From a virus: 42,889 nt of DNA. The position numbers were made by a program, and so were the translations under genes. The stretch covers positions 1-42,889 of IMG/VR virus record IMGVR_UViG_3300005511_000846. One strand, 5' to 3'. The notes under the pieces are model-generated. The model was not told the origin of the DNA, made no database searches, and worked only from the letters and a program-made list of their open reading frames with translations. Of this stretch, positions 29,207 through 36,619 are shown piece by piece; within the stretch, counting starts at the first letter, position 1, and every line of letters starts with the position of its first letter.

Positions 29207-30436
29207 ATGAGCTATTCTGAGAATTGGAACGGCTATGTCGCCATCAAGGAGCAGTCCGGCAAGGGGGTCCAGGCCTCCGGCGCTGGCGGCCTGCTCCTGT
29301 GGACGAGCGGCGGCCAGGGTGGTCAGCTCACCAAGCAGGCCATCCAGTCGCAGATTGTCCGCCACGATGCGCAGCAGCTGCGCGGCCGACACGGTTCGCG
29401 GCGGACCGCCGGTACCTATGCCAGCGAAATCGCTATCGGGCGCGCCGATCCCGTCATCGAGGCACTGATGCGCAGCGGCTGGTCGACGGCGGACCTCACC
29501 ATCACTCAGGTCGCCATGACCAGTGTGACGACCGGGGCAAATACGATCGTTGCGGCCGGGGGAAGCTGGATCACCCAGGGCCTGCGGGTTGGCGATGTCA
29601 TTCGGGCAACCGGCCTTCCGGACGCTGCAAACAACGGCAAGAACCTCCGGATTGTCGGCCTGACCGCTTCCACGATCACGGTCGCCGAAGCGCTCGTCGT
29701 CAACGCAGGCGCGGACACGACCTTCTCGATCATCCGTCCGGGGCGCGTCATCATCAACGGCGCAGCCGGCGCTCTTGCCCGGAAATACTTCACCATTGAG
29801 GAGCACGAATACGACCTCGATGCATCGGAGGTCTATACGGATTGCCGCTGGTCCCGGATGATGCTGCGGCTGAATGCCGATGGCCTGCTCGAATGCGAGT
29901 ATGGCTGGACCGGTACCGGCGCGCTCGATGTCGTCGACGCCGCGGACGCTCCCCACTTCACCGATCCGACCGACCCGACGAACGTCTCGCTCGCGGCGTC
30001 CGAGGCTGTGCTTCGCTTCGGTTCCGGCGACGAGCTCGATCTGACCGCCTTCGATTTTACGATGGATCTGCAGCCCGCAGCCCCGGCCACGGTCAATCCG
30101 ACCGGCCTTGCGCCCGACGTGTTTCTCGGGACGGTGCAAGTGTCGATGAACCTGACGCTGCTGCGCAAGGATATGCAGGCTCTTGCCGACCTGTCGGACG
30201 AGACCGTGCTGTCGCTGCATCTTTTGGCATCCGAAAACGAGACCGCGCCGGCGGACTTCTTCTCCCTCGCCGTGCCGAATTTCACGCTCGGGAGCGTCGC
30301 CAAATCGGCACTGACCAAGTCCGGGGGCGCCAGGACAGTGACGATCGGCGTGCCGGCCGACCTCGTCGGCAAGGATACGCGTGGCGGCGCGTTCGATCCA
30401 ACCACCGTCAAGATGCAGGTCAGCAACGCAAGCTGA
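29207..30436 (+). CDS. Major tail tube protein
   Basis: A 409-aa, beta-rich protein with long repeated strands (SVTTGANTIVAAGGSWITQG ... LRIVGLTASTITVAEALVVN ... FDFTMDLQPAAPATVNPTGL ... VFLGTVQVSMNLTLL). This pattern and the position between tail terminator and tail chaperone genes fit a siphovirus tube protein, here larger than lambda gpV (246 aa). A tandem domain near 95-175 looks like an added Ig-like insert. GGAG lies eight bases before ATG 29207. There is no sheath gene, consistent with a non-contractile tail. Confidence 0.85.
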   Translation: MSYSENWNGYVAIKEQSGKGVQASGAGGLLLWTSGGQGGQLTKQAIQSQIVRHDAQQLRGRHGSRRTAGTYASEIAIGRADPVIEALMRSGWSTADLTITQVAMTSVTTGANTIVAAGGSWITQGLRVGDVIRATGLPDAANNGKNLRIVGLTASTITVAEALVVNAGADTTFSIIRPGRVIINGAAGALARKYFTIEEHEYDLDASEVYTDCRWSRMMLRLNADGLLECEYGWTGTGALDVVDAADAPHFTDPTDPTNVSLAASEAVLRFGSGDELDLTAFDFTMDLQPAAPATVNPTGLAPDVFLGTVQVSMNLTLLRKDMQALADLSDETVLSLHLLASENETAPADFFSLAVPNFTLGSVAKSALTKSGGARTVTIGVPADLVGKDTRGGAFDPTTVKMQVSNAS

Positions 30437-30461
30437 CCTGCCAAGCCAGAAGGAGGCAATC

Positions 30462-30719
30462 ATGAAAACTGCAGAGAAGAAGGTGCGGGACGCCGCGTCC
30501 GCCCTTCATGAGGCCATCACCGAGGCTCGCGCTGCGGGTCTGCACGTCGTTTGGCCGCGCACCGTCCACGACCTCCCGACGATCGCGGTCAGCGAAACGA
30601 AACAGGCTTCCGCAACCGTTCATGTCGACATGCCCGAAGGCACCGACCCCGCTCTCGCCGGCAAGGCGGAAGCGGCTGCCGCGAAGGCTGTCGACAAGAC
30701 CGTGGAGCGTTCGAAGTAA
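30462..30719 (+). CDS. Small alanine-rich tail-region protein (85 aa)
   Basis: An 85-aa, helical and Ala/Lys-rich protein (MKTAEKKVRDAASALHEAIT) with one central beta segment, PTIAVSETKQASATVHVDMP. A strong AGGAGG site precedes ATG 30462. It is followed by a strong hairpin. No family is recognised. Its position after the tube gene suggests a minor tail or assembly protein. Confidence 0.7.
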   Translation: MKTAEKKVRDAASALHEAITEARAAGLHVVWPRTVHDLPTIAVSETKQASATVHVDMPEGTDPALAGKAEAAAAKAVDKTVERSK

Positions 30720-30760
30720 CGAGATCGGCGCCGACGAGCTGATAAAGATTGCGCGCAATG

Positions 30761-30788
30761 GCGGACGGGCGTGTCGGCGCCCGTCCGC
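30761..30788 (+). terminator. Perfect 11-bp-stem hairpin after the tail-tube gene pair
   Basis: GCGGACGGGCG (30761-30771), loop TGTCGG, CGCCCGTCCGC (30778-30788), then TTCCTTCC. It resembles the post-capsid hairpin: the same stem length, no long T-run, and a position just behind an abundant structural gene. A partial terminator or 3' stabiliser is likely. The 93-bp gap around it holds no gene. Confidence 0.6.
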
Positions 30789-30812
30789 TTCCTTCCGACA
30801 AAGGATCGCACC

Positions 30813-31247
30813 ATGATTACTGAAGCTATCGATATTTCCGGCTTTCTGCCGACCGACACGAGCTCCCTGAACATCCTGACAGCGGATGGCCGGGAGACCG
30901 GATGGATCGTCACTCTGGCCGGCCCGTCACACCCGAAATCTCTCGCTCATAGCGACGCCGTCGCTCGCCGTTCCCTCGATCGCGCCAAGCGTATCGAGCA
31001 GGCGCAGATCAACGGACGCAAGTACAAGGCAGACGATCAGACGCCCGAGGATGTCCGGCGCGAAAACGTCGAAGGCATCGTGGCGCGGATTGTCGACTGG
31101 ACACCGGTCAAGATCGGCGCGGAAACCTACGACTTCTCGCGGGCCGCGGAACTCCTGATCAAGCCGGAGATGGGATGGGCCTATGCCCAGATCCTCGAAG
31201 CTTTCGGCGATGAGCGCCGTTTTACGAAGAGCTCCGCCAAGCCCTGA
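30813..31247 (+). CDS. Tail assembly chaperone, first frame (gpG-like)
   Basis: A 144-aa protein (MITEAIDISGFLPTDTSSLN ... HSDAVARRSLDRAKRIEQAQ ... FSRAAELLIKPEMGWAYAQI) located between the tail tube and the tape measure, where lambda G lies. It should coat the tape measure protein during tail assembly. Its last codons overlap an open frame in the -1 register that leads into the next gene, the arrangement that yields a G-GT fusion. An AAAGGA site lies eight bases before ATG 30813. Confidence 0.75.
   Translation: MITEAIDISGFLPTDTSSLNILTADGRETGWIVTLAGPSHPKSLAHSDAVARRSLDRAKRIEQAQINGRKYKADDQTPEDVRRENVEGIVARIVDWTPVKIGAETYDFSRAAELLIKPEMGWAYAQILEAFGDERRFTKSSAKP
31214..31247 (+). other. Probable -1 ribosomal frameshift window (gpG/gpGT)
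   Basis: The downstream frame is open from just after a TGA at 31211-31213 and lies in the -1 register relative to the chaperone, which stops at 31245-31247. A shift must therefore occur within 31214-31247. The only run is GTTTTAC at 31219-31225, where TTT can re-pair as TTT. It is not a canonical X-XXY-YYZ heptamer, so the exact slip site is open. Confidence 0.5.
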
Positions 31248-31279
31248 TCGACTTCGCGGAGCGGTCATTCGCCCTTGCG

Positions 31280-31600
31280 GTGACCGACAAGGACGGCGTC
31301 ACCGTTCGCGAGCAGCTTCAGGCGCAGCTCGGCCGGACCAAGAAGCCGGCAAGGATCAGGGAACTTGAAGCGGATCTGGCAATGCCCCGGTATCCGGAAG
31401 AGCTGGCCTACATCTGGCGGGCTTACAATCGGATACGGGCTAGAAAAGGCAGCGGCTTCGCAGGACGGGCGCCGATCGAGTGGCCTGATATCGACGCCTT
31501 TTGCCGAAACACCAGAACGGTGCTAGCGCCCTGGGAAATTGAGATCATCGAGGCTCTCGATAACGCCTTCATGGCGGTCAAACAGCAGCCGTCACCGTGA
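31280..31600 (+). CDS. Tail assembly chaperone, second frame (gpT-like)
   Basis: A 106-aa reading from GTG 31280 (TDKDGVTVREQLQAQLGRTK, then YPEELAYIWRAYNRIRARKG and IEWPDIDAFCRN). The coding pattern clearly begins before the GTG, with FYEELRQALIDFAERSFALA encoded from 31220, and no ribosome site precedes the GTG. The segment is probably made mainly as the C-terminal part of a frameshifted fusion with the 144-aa chaperone, as in lambda gpGT. That part recruits tail-tube subunits onto the tape measure. Confidence 0.75.
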   Translation: MTDKDGVTVREQLQAQLGRTKKPARIRELEADLAMPRYPEELAYIWRAYNRIRARKGSGFAGRAPIEWPDIDAFCRNTRTVLAPWEIEIIEALDNAFMAVKQQPSP

Positions 31601-31646
31601 AACGTGACGGTCGTATCACTCCTATTTCATTGCACGGAACCGGTTC

Positions 31647-34600
31647 ATGGGCGCAGAACAGCGAGTGGTCGAGCTTGTCATCGACGCCAGCGGCACGGTT
31701 GCCGGCGCGCGTCTGGTAAGCCAGGCTTACGACCATATGGGCGACCGGGCGGAGGCGGCTGCGCAGAAGGCGCAGGCGGCGTTTGATCGTCAGCAGCAGA
31801 TCTATTCGCGCCAGCTTCCACGGTCGATCGACCAGGTTGGCGACGCCTATGATCGCCTGCGCGGCCGTATCGATCCGGTATTCAATTCGCAGCTGCGCGC
31901 CGAGCGGGAAATGACTCAGAGCCTCGCGGTGATCAATCGCGCCGTGCTGCTCGGGGTCACCACCGAACGGGAGGCTGCCGCGACCATCGCGAAGCTGAAG
32001 CGTCAGCAAATTGAGGAGATCAACCGCGTCCGGGATGCGCAGATTCAAGCGAACAGCGCCGTTCGCATGCATTCGGTAGCGAACGACAATGACCCGGAGA
32101 CTGGCGTGCAACACCGCCGTCAGAATCTCGGGTTTCAACTTCAGGATATCGGCGTTTCGCTTTACGGCGGAATGCCGATTGCTACCGTGCTAATTCAGCA
32201 GGGATCGCAGATCCTGGGCATTTATGGCGGGCAAGGCGGCGTCAATGCAGCCATCCGAGACTTCACCGCTATTGTTTCGGCCGCGGTTCGATATGTGGCT
32301 CCATTCGCGGCAGCTGGCGCTATTGCGTATGGCGCGTATAAGATCCTCGCCGCGAATACGGCCGAGGCGTCCCTTGCCGTCGATGACCTGACGCGGAACT
32401 TGGCTTCTCAGGCGACGACTGTTGGCGGAGTGCAGTCGCAGATCAACGGGCTTTCTTCGCTGCAGAAGGAGTATCGCGATGCGATCGCAGAGACTGGCAC
32501 CACACATTCGACGGTAACGACCTCGATCATCTCCGGCCTGGAGCGGCAGTTCGGCGCACAGAAGGCGCTTCTGGAGCTTGAACTCCGCCGTCAGGACGCG
32601 TTGGTCAAGACGCAGCAGTCTGAATTGGCAATCGCCGAGATCCAGCTGCGACGGCAGGTGGCGACGAGCGTCAACACCCGCATGGATCTTGAAGCGAGGG
32701 GCTTCGCCGATCCGCGTATCGGCCGCTTCGTCAACAACCTGCCGGATGACATTACCGGACTTGCGGCCACCCGTGAGATCCTGGAGAACTCGCCGCTTGC
32801 CGACAAGATCAAGGAGATGCGTGCCAACCTCACCTTGACTGAAGAGGCCGCAAACTCCCTTCGGCGCGCATTGGAAAAGACCTTTACCGATGTTGGCGGT
32901 CCGGATCGGCCCGGCGGCATTGGCCCCCTGGTGAGCGACAGCTCCATCTATCCGGATCTCGGCCAGCTCGGCGGGCTGTTTTCCGAAAATGGCAAGCTTT
33001 ATTCTCCTGAGGACTTCATCCCGAAGGGCAATATTCCGGGACCGCAAAGCCGGCCGCTCCGCGAGCTCGATCCGGGCCTCAACCCGTATGACCAGATCAA
33101 CAAGAGCGGCAAGGAACGATTGCAGCAACTCCAGCAGGAGGCCGATGCGCTCGGATTGACCGGGTCTGCCGCTGCGGCGCTGCGCTTCGAGCAGGAGCAG
33201 TTGAATTCAGCCTATTCGCAAAACCTCGAACTGTCTCCGGACCAGATCAAGGCAATTCATGAGCAGGCGTCCGCATACGGCCAGCTGACCGCGCAGATGG
33301 CGCGCGCCCGGATGCAGGCAGATCTGCAGTTCGATATCGACCAGCTGGGCCGGTCGGCGATTGACCAACGGATTGCCTCGGCCCAGAAATCCGCCGGCTT
33401 GCCGATCGATCTCAACGGCGACTATGCCGGTCAGGTCCGGCAGATGGAGCGGGTCAAGGAGCTGCGTTCCGACGTTACGGGCTTTTTCAGTGACTTCAAG
33501 GAGGGACTGCTTTCCGGCGACAGTATCGGCGAGGCGCTTCGCAACTCGATCATCAACGCACTCTCGAAGCAGGCTGATCGACTCTGGGATCAGGTCTTCA
33601 ACAGCCTTGCGAGGATCGCGTTCCCGGGCGGTGCGGGTGCCCAGAATACAGGCCTGTCTGCGGCGGGATCGATCGCTGGTTCATTATTTTCGGGCAAGGC
33701 GGCCAACGACAACCGGGCGGGTGGTTTCTCTGGACTTGCAAGCGCATCTTCCATCCCCGCGACCGATGTCGCTTCCTACATCGCCAAGGCTGCCGCCCAA
33801 CGCGGCATCGATCCCGGTATCGCGCTTCGTGTTGCGAAGTCGGAAGGCGGCCTGAACAGCTGGAACATGCAGTCCAGCGTGTTCAAGAACGGCGTCCAGG
33901 AGCCGTCGTTCGGGCCTTATCAGCTCTATATGGGTGGCGGCCTCGGCAATGAGTTTCAGCGCCGCACCGGGCTTGATCCGAGGCTTTCCGCCAACGGTCC
34001 GGCCGGTGTGGACTTCGCGCTTGATCATGCGGCGAAGAACGGATGGGGCTCCTGGTATGGGGCGGCGAAGGTCGGCGTCGGCAAGTGGGATGGTATCGGC
34101 CAAGGTGCGGGCCTCGGTGACGCCGCTCAAGCCGCCAGCAAGTTTGCGACCGCCACCGACGCGGCAACCAAGGGGTTGGACACGTTCGGCGGTGGACTTG
34201 GCAAGGTCGGGCAGTCGTTGATATCCGCACCTTTCCCGGCGGCCCCGGCCGCGCCATCAGGCGGCGGTGGCGGCCTATTCGGGTGGCTCGGCGGTCTCTT
34301 CGGTGGCGGCGGACTGAATTCTGCCCTGTCCGCATCCCCGCAGTTCGCCAAGGCATGGTCGCTCGGCGGTATCGGGCTCTACGATCGCGGCGGCTTCACC
34401 GGTCATGGTGGCGTCAACGATCCGGCCGGTGTCGTGCATCGCGGCGAGGTTGTCTGGAGCCAGGCGGATGTCGCGCGCGCCGGCGGTGTTGGCGTCGTCG
34501 AGGGCATGCGCCTCGGTCTTCAGGGATATGCGGACGGCGGGGTTGGTGGTGGACGACCGACCGTAGCACCAATTCGCCAGGCGGCGGGTCCGGCCCCCGC

Positions 34601-34802
34601 GAACACCAATCTAAGGTTCGAGCATGTCCATTCGTTCGATGGCGACGGCAACATCAAGACGATGACCAGGACGATCGTTCGCGAGGAAGCGCCGGACATC
34701 TCCAGACAGGTGACGAGCGACCAGTTGCGCCGTGAACGGAAGGAACAGGAGCGGAGCGGTTTTGGCACGGTTCAGGCCATCTATACGAAGCGGAAGGGCT
34801 GA
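31647..34802 (+). CDS. Tail tape measure protein with lytic transglycosylase domain
   Basis: A 1051-aa protein. It has an N-terminal coiled coil (about 30-140), a hydrophobic segment (AIVSAAVRYVAPFAAAGAIA, about 210-230), long helical regions to 640 and a lysozyme-like transglycosylase domain (710-830: AAAQRGIDPGIALRVAKSEG with candidate catalytic E733, SFGPYQLYMGGGLG). A glycine-rich tail with a GGxxGxGG segment follows. It sets tail length and, with the enzyme domain, may open peptidoglycan during DNA entry. At about three bases of gene per 0.15 nm of tail the predicted length is near 150 nm. The start is ATG 31647; TGATG overlap with the following gene. Confidence 0.93.
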   Translation: MGAEQRVVELVIDASGTVAGARLVSQAYDHMGDRAEAAAQKAQAAFDRQQQIYSRQLPRSIDQVGDAYDRLRGRIDPVFNSQLRAEREMTQSLAVINRAVLLGVTTEREAAATIAKLKRQQIEEINRVRDAQIQANSAVRMHSVANDNDPETGVQHRRQNLGFQLQDIGVSLYGGMPIATVLIQQGSQILGIYGGQGGVNAAIRDFTAIVSAAVRYVAPFAAAGAIAYGAYKILAANTAEASLAVDDLTRNLASQATTVGGVQSQINGLSSLQKEYRDAIAETGTTHSTVTTSIISGLERQFGAQKALLELELRRQDALVKTQQSELAIAEIQLRRQVATSVNTRMDLEARGFADPRIGRFVNNLPDDITGLAATREILENSPLADKIKEMRANLTLTEEAANSLRRALEKTFTDVGGPDRPGGIGPLVSDSSIYPDLGQLGGLFSENGKLYSPEDFIPKGNIPGPQSRPLRELDPGLNPYDQINKSGKERLQQLQQEADALGLTGSAAAALRFEQEQLNSAYSQNLELSPDQIKAIHEQASAYGQLTAQMARARMQADLQFDIDQLGRSAIDQRIASAQKSAGLPIDLNGDYAGQVRQMERVKELRSDVTGFFSDFKEGLLSGDSIGEALRNSIINALSKQADRLWDQVFNSLARIAFPGGAGAQNTGLSAAGSIAGSLFSGKAANDNRAGGFSGLASASSIPATDVASYIAKAAAQRGIDPGIALRVAKSEGGLNSWNMQSSVFKNGVQEPSFGPYQLYMGGGLGNEFQRRTGLDPRLSANGPAGVDFALDHAAKNGWGSWYGAAKVGVGKWDGIGQGAGLGDAAQAASKFATATDAATKGLDTFGGGLGKVGQSLISAPFPAAPAAPSGGGGGLFGWLGGLFGGGGLNSALSASPQFAKAWSLGGIGLYDRGGFTGHGGVNDPAGVVHRGEVVWSQADVARAGGVGVVEGMRLGLQGYADGGVGGGRPTVAPIRQAAGPAPANTNLRFEHVHSFDGDGNIKTMTRTIVREEAPDISRQVTSDQLRRERKEQERSGFGTVQAIYTKRKG

Positions 34803-35563
34803 TGGTGTCCAAATATTCGTCGGTCCCGACCCTCGACATCGATTTTATCATGCCGGGCGATGTGTCGTTTGACACTCCTGGAGGGGGTATCGATGGCGGG
34901 CGCAACGGCATGGGTGATGCGATCAGCATCAATCTGTCCGGTGGTCCGCTCGTAACCGCTACCGTCGCGAATTGCTTCATTCATGAGCCGGAGCAGTTCG
35001 AATATATCGGATGGCTGCGGGCGCGGATGAACAGCGGCGTTCGGTTTATCAACGTGCCGCTTCTCAACGACTGGTACGGGCCTTTCCCTATCATCGGTGG
35101 CGTGCCGACGCCGATCATCAAAGGCATTCCGCACTCGGATGGTAGCCTGTTTTCGGACGGGTCAGGTTATTCCCAGGCGACGGTCTGGGGAAAGGTCATG
35201 GAGGATGCGGCTCAATATGCCGGCATTCTGCGCATGCGGGTCTACAATCCGTCGCGGACACTCCGGCACAACGACTGGTTCTCGATCTATCACGAGGTCA
35301 AAGGCTGGCGTGCATACAGCTATTGGGAGGTTCTCGACCGTTACGACGACGGGATCGAGACGGTGGATGGGTACGATTTCCCGTTTCAGGAATATCGCTT
35401 GGCGCTTGACGTGCCGCTGCGCGAGGCAGTCACAGCCGGCACCCGTACCGAACTGGCCCGCCCGATGTGCGTCATGAAGTTTCCGCTCGGCTTCACGCTG
35501 CCGACCAATATCAAGGGGTTCTACGAGTCGAGCCCGACACTGCAGTTTACTGAAGGCAAGTGA
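34802..35563 (+). CDS. Tail-tip-region protein (distal-tail-like, 253 aa)
   Basis: A beta-rich 253-aa protein (ISINLSGGPLVTATVANCFI, FEYIGWLRARMNSGVRFINV, YSYWEVLDRYDDGIETVDGY) encoded just after the tape measure, where the distal tail or minor tail protein (lambda M/L position) lies. I recall similar proteins in rhizobial and other alphaproteobacterial prophages without a defined function. Overlaps: TGATG at both ends. Confidence 0.65.
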   Translation: MVSKYSSVPTLDIDFIMPGDVSFDTPGGGIDGGRNGMGDAISINLSGGPLVTATVANCFIHEPEQFEYIGWLRARMNSGVRFINVPLLNDWYGPFPIIGGVPTPIIKGIPHSDGSLFSDGSGYSQATVWGKVMEDAAQYAGILRMRVYNPSRTLRHNDWFSIYHEVKGWRAYSYWEVLDRYDDGIETVDGYDFPFQEYRLALDVPLREAVTAGTRTELARPMCVMKFPLGFTLPTNIKGFYESSPTLQFTEGK

Positions 35564-36177
35564 TGGATTTCGTCCCGGAAAGCATCATAGAGGAGATGCG
35601 CGGCAGTCATACGCTTGGCATTTTCATGCATGTCGCGACGGATCCGCCGCTGCATGTCTGGTTCGGCACAGAAGACATTCCCGCCAACTTCGACAGCATC
35701 GACGATGAGGGCTCGGTATATCTCGGCGGTGGCGTGCTGAATGGCCTGCCTACTCTTGAGGTGCTGCTCAACGGCTCGTCGGACGCCGTGGATTTCAGCC
35801 TGTCCGGCATCGACCCGGAAACGGGCCGGGCGATGATCAACAGTTTGCCGCCTGTGCGGGGAAAGCAGGTGACGATCGGCCTCACGACGCTGGATGACCA
35901 TTTCCAGCCGATGAGCTCGATTATCCCCTTCTGGCAGGGTACCGCATCGCACACGGTGGAAGAGTCGCTTCCGGTCAAGTCAGCCCAGTCGCCGACCTTG
36001 ACCTTGAGCCTCTCGGTCATGGCTGGATCTGTCTCCCGATCGAGGCCTTCAAGGTCGCTGTGGTCGCAGCCACACCAGGAGGCGCTCTCCGCTCCGGGGC
36101 ATCCGCTCGACAAGTTCTGCAACGAAACTGCCCGTCTTGCGCGCGGCGTCTCCCCTCCGTGGGGCCTTGGATACTGA
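35563..36177 (+). CDS. Tail-tip-region protein (204 aa)
   Basis: A 204-aa protein with an N-terminal domain MDFVPESIIEEMRGSHTLGI and beta strands (LHVWFGTEDIPANFDSIDDE, YLGGGVLNGLPTLEVLLNGS). The C-terminal segment (SLWSQPHQEALSAPGHPLDK, then FCNETARLARGVSPPWG) is a recurrent ending in alphaproteobacterial tail proteins. ATG 35563 shares its A with the previous stop; a GTG at 35560 is the other option. The product is probably a baseplate or tip component before the peptidase-like protein. Confidence 0.65.
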   Translation: MDFVPESIIEEMRGSHTLGIFMHVATDPPLHVWFGTEDIPANFDSIDDEGSVYLGGGVLNGLPTLEVLLNGSSDAVDFSLSGIDPETGRAMINSLPPVRGKQVTIGLTTLDDHFQPMSSIIPFWQGTASHTVEESLPVKSAQSPTLTLSLSVMAGSVSRSRPSRSLWSQPHQEALSAPGHPLDKFCNETARLARGVSPPWGLGY

Positions 36178-36178
36178 C

Positions 36179-36619
36179 ATGGATATCATGGAATTCAGGC
36201 GGCTGCCGCACCGTTTCCAGTGGGGCGGCGACGGCAAGCCGCATCGAGACGATCCCTATGGCCGGATCTATAACGATTGCACCACGATATGCGCGACGTG
36301 GGCGGAAATCCTGACGGGTACCGATCCTGCAGCAGATCTTCGCGGCACCTACCGGACAGCAGAAACCGCCCATGTGATCATCGCGGATGCCGGAGGCCAT
36401 GTCGCGTTCATGGAAGGGCGGCTCCTGCCGCTCGGGTTCAAGCGCGTTCAGCATCCGATCGACGGCGATATCGGTTGCGTGATCGCCCCGGCCGGGATCG
36501 AGGGAGGATTTACGGAAGTCGGAGCAATCAGGTTTGGGCCGCTCTGGTTGTCGCTCGGGCCTGCCGGTCTCGTCGGCAAGCGTCTGGACATGGTTGCCGC
36601 ATGGAGGTTCTCGCGTTGA
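36179..36619 (+). CDS. Tail-associated NlpC/P60-like protein (DUF6950-like)
   Basis: A 146-aa protein with RLPHRFQWGGDGKPHRDDPY, then NDCTTICATWAEILTGTDPA (a cysteine at the N-terminus of a helix, as in NlpC/P60 peptidases) and AHVIIADAGGHVAFMEGRLL, IDGDIGCVIAPAGIEGG. It lies where lambda K and the GTA cell-wall peptidase lie, between tip proteins and the hub. It may cut peptidoglycan during entry, but a full Cys-His pair is not certain. The start is ATG 36179; the next gene overlaps its stop as TTGA. Confidence 0.75.
   Translation: MDIMEFRRLPHRFQWGGDGKPHRDDPYGRIYNDCTTICATWAEILTGTDPAADLRGTYRTAETAHVIIADAGGHVAFMEGRLLPLGFKRVQHPIDGDIGCVIAPAGIEGGFTEVGAIRFGPLWLSLGPAGLVGKRLDMVAAWRFSR

Noticed and set aside
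29168-30463. A 431-aa minus-strand frame across the tail-tube gene
   Set aside because: Antisense of the tube gene; Arg/Gly-rich composition and no start signal.
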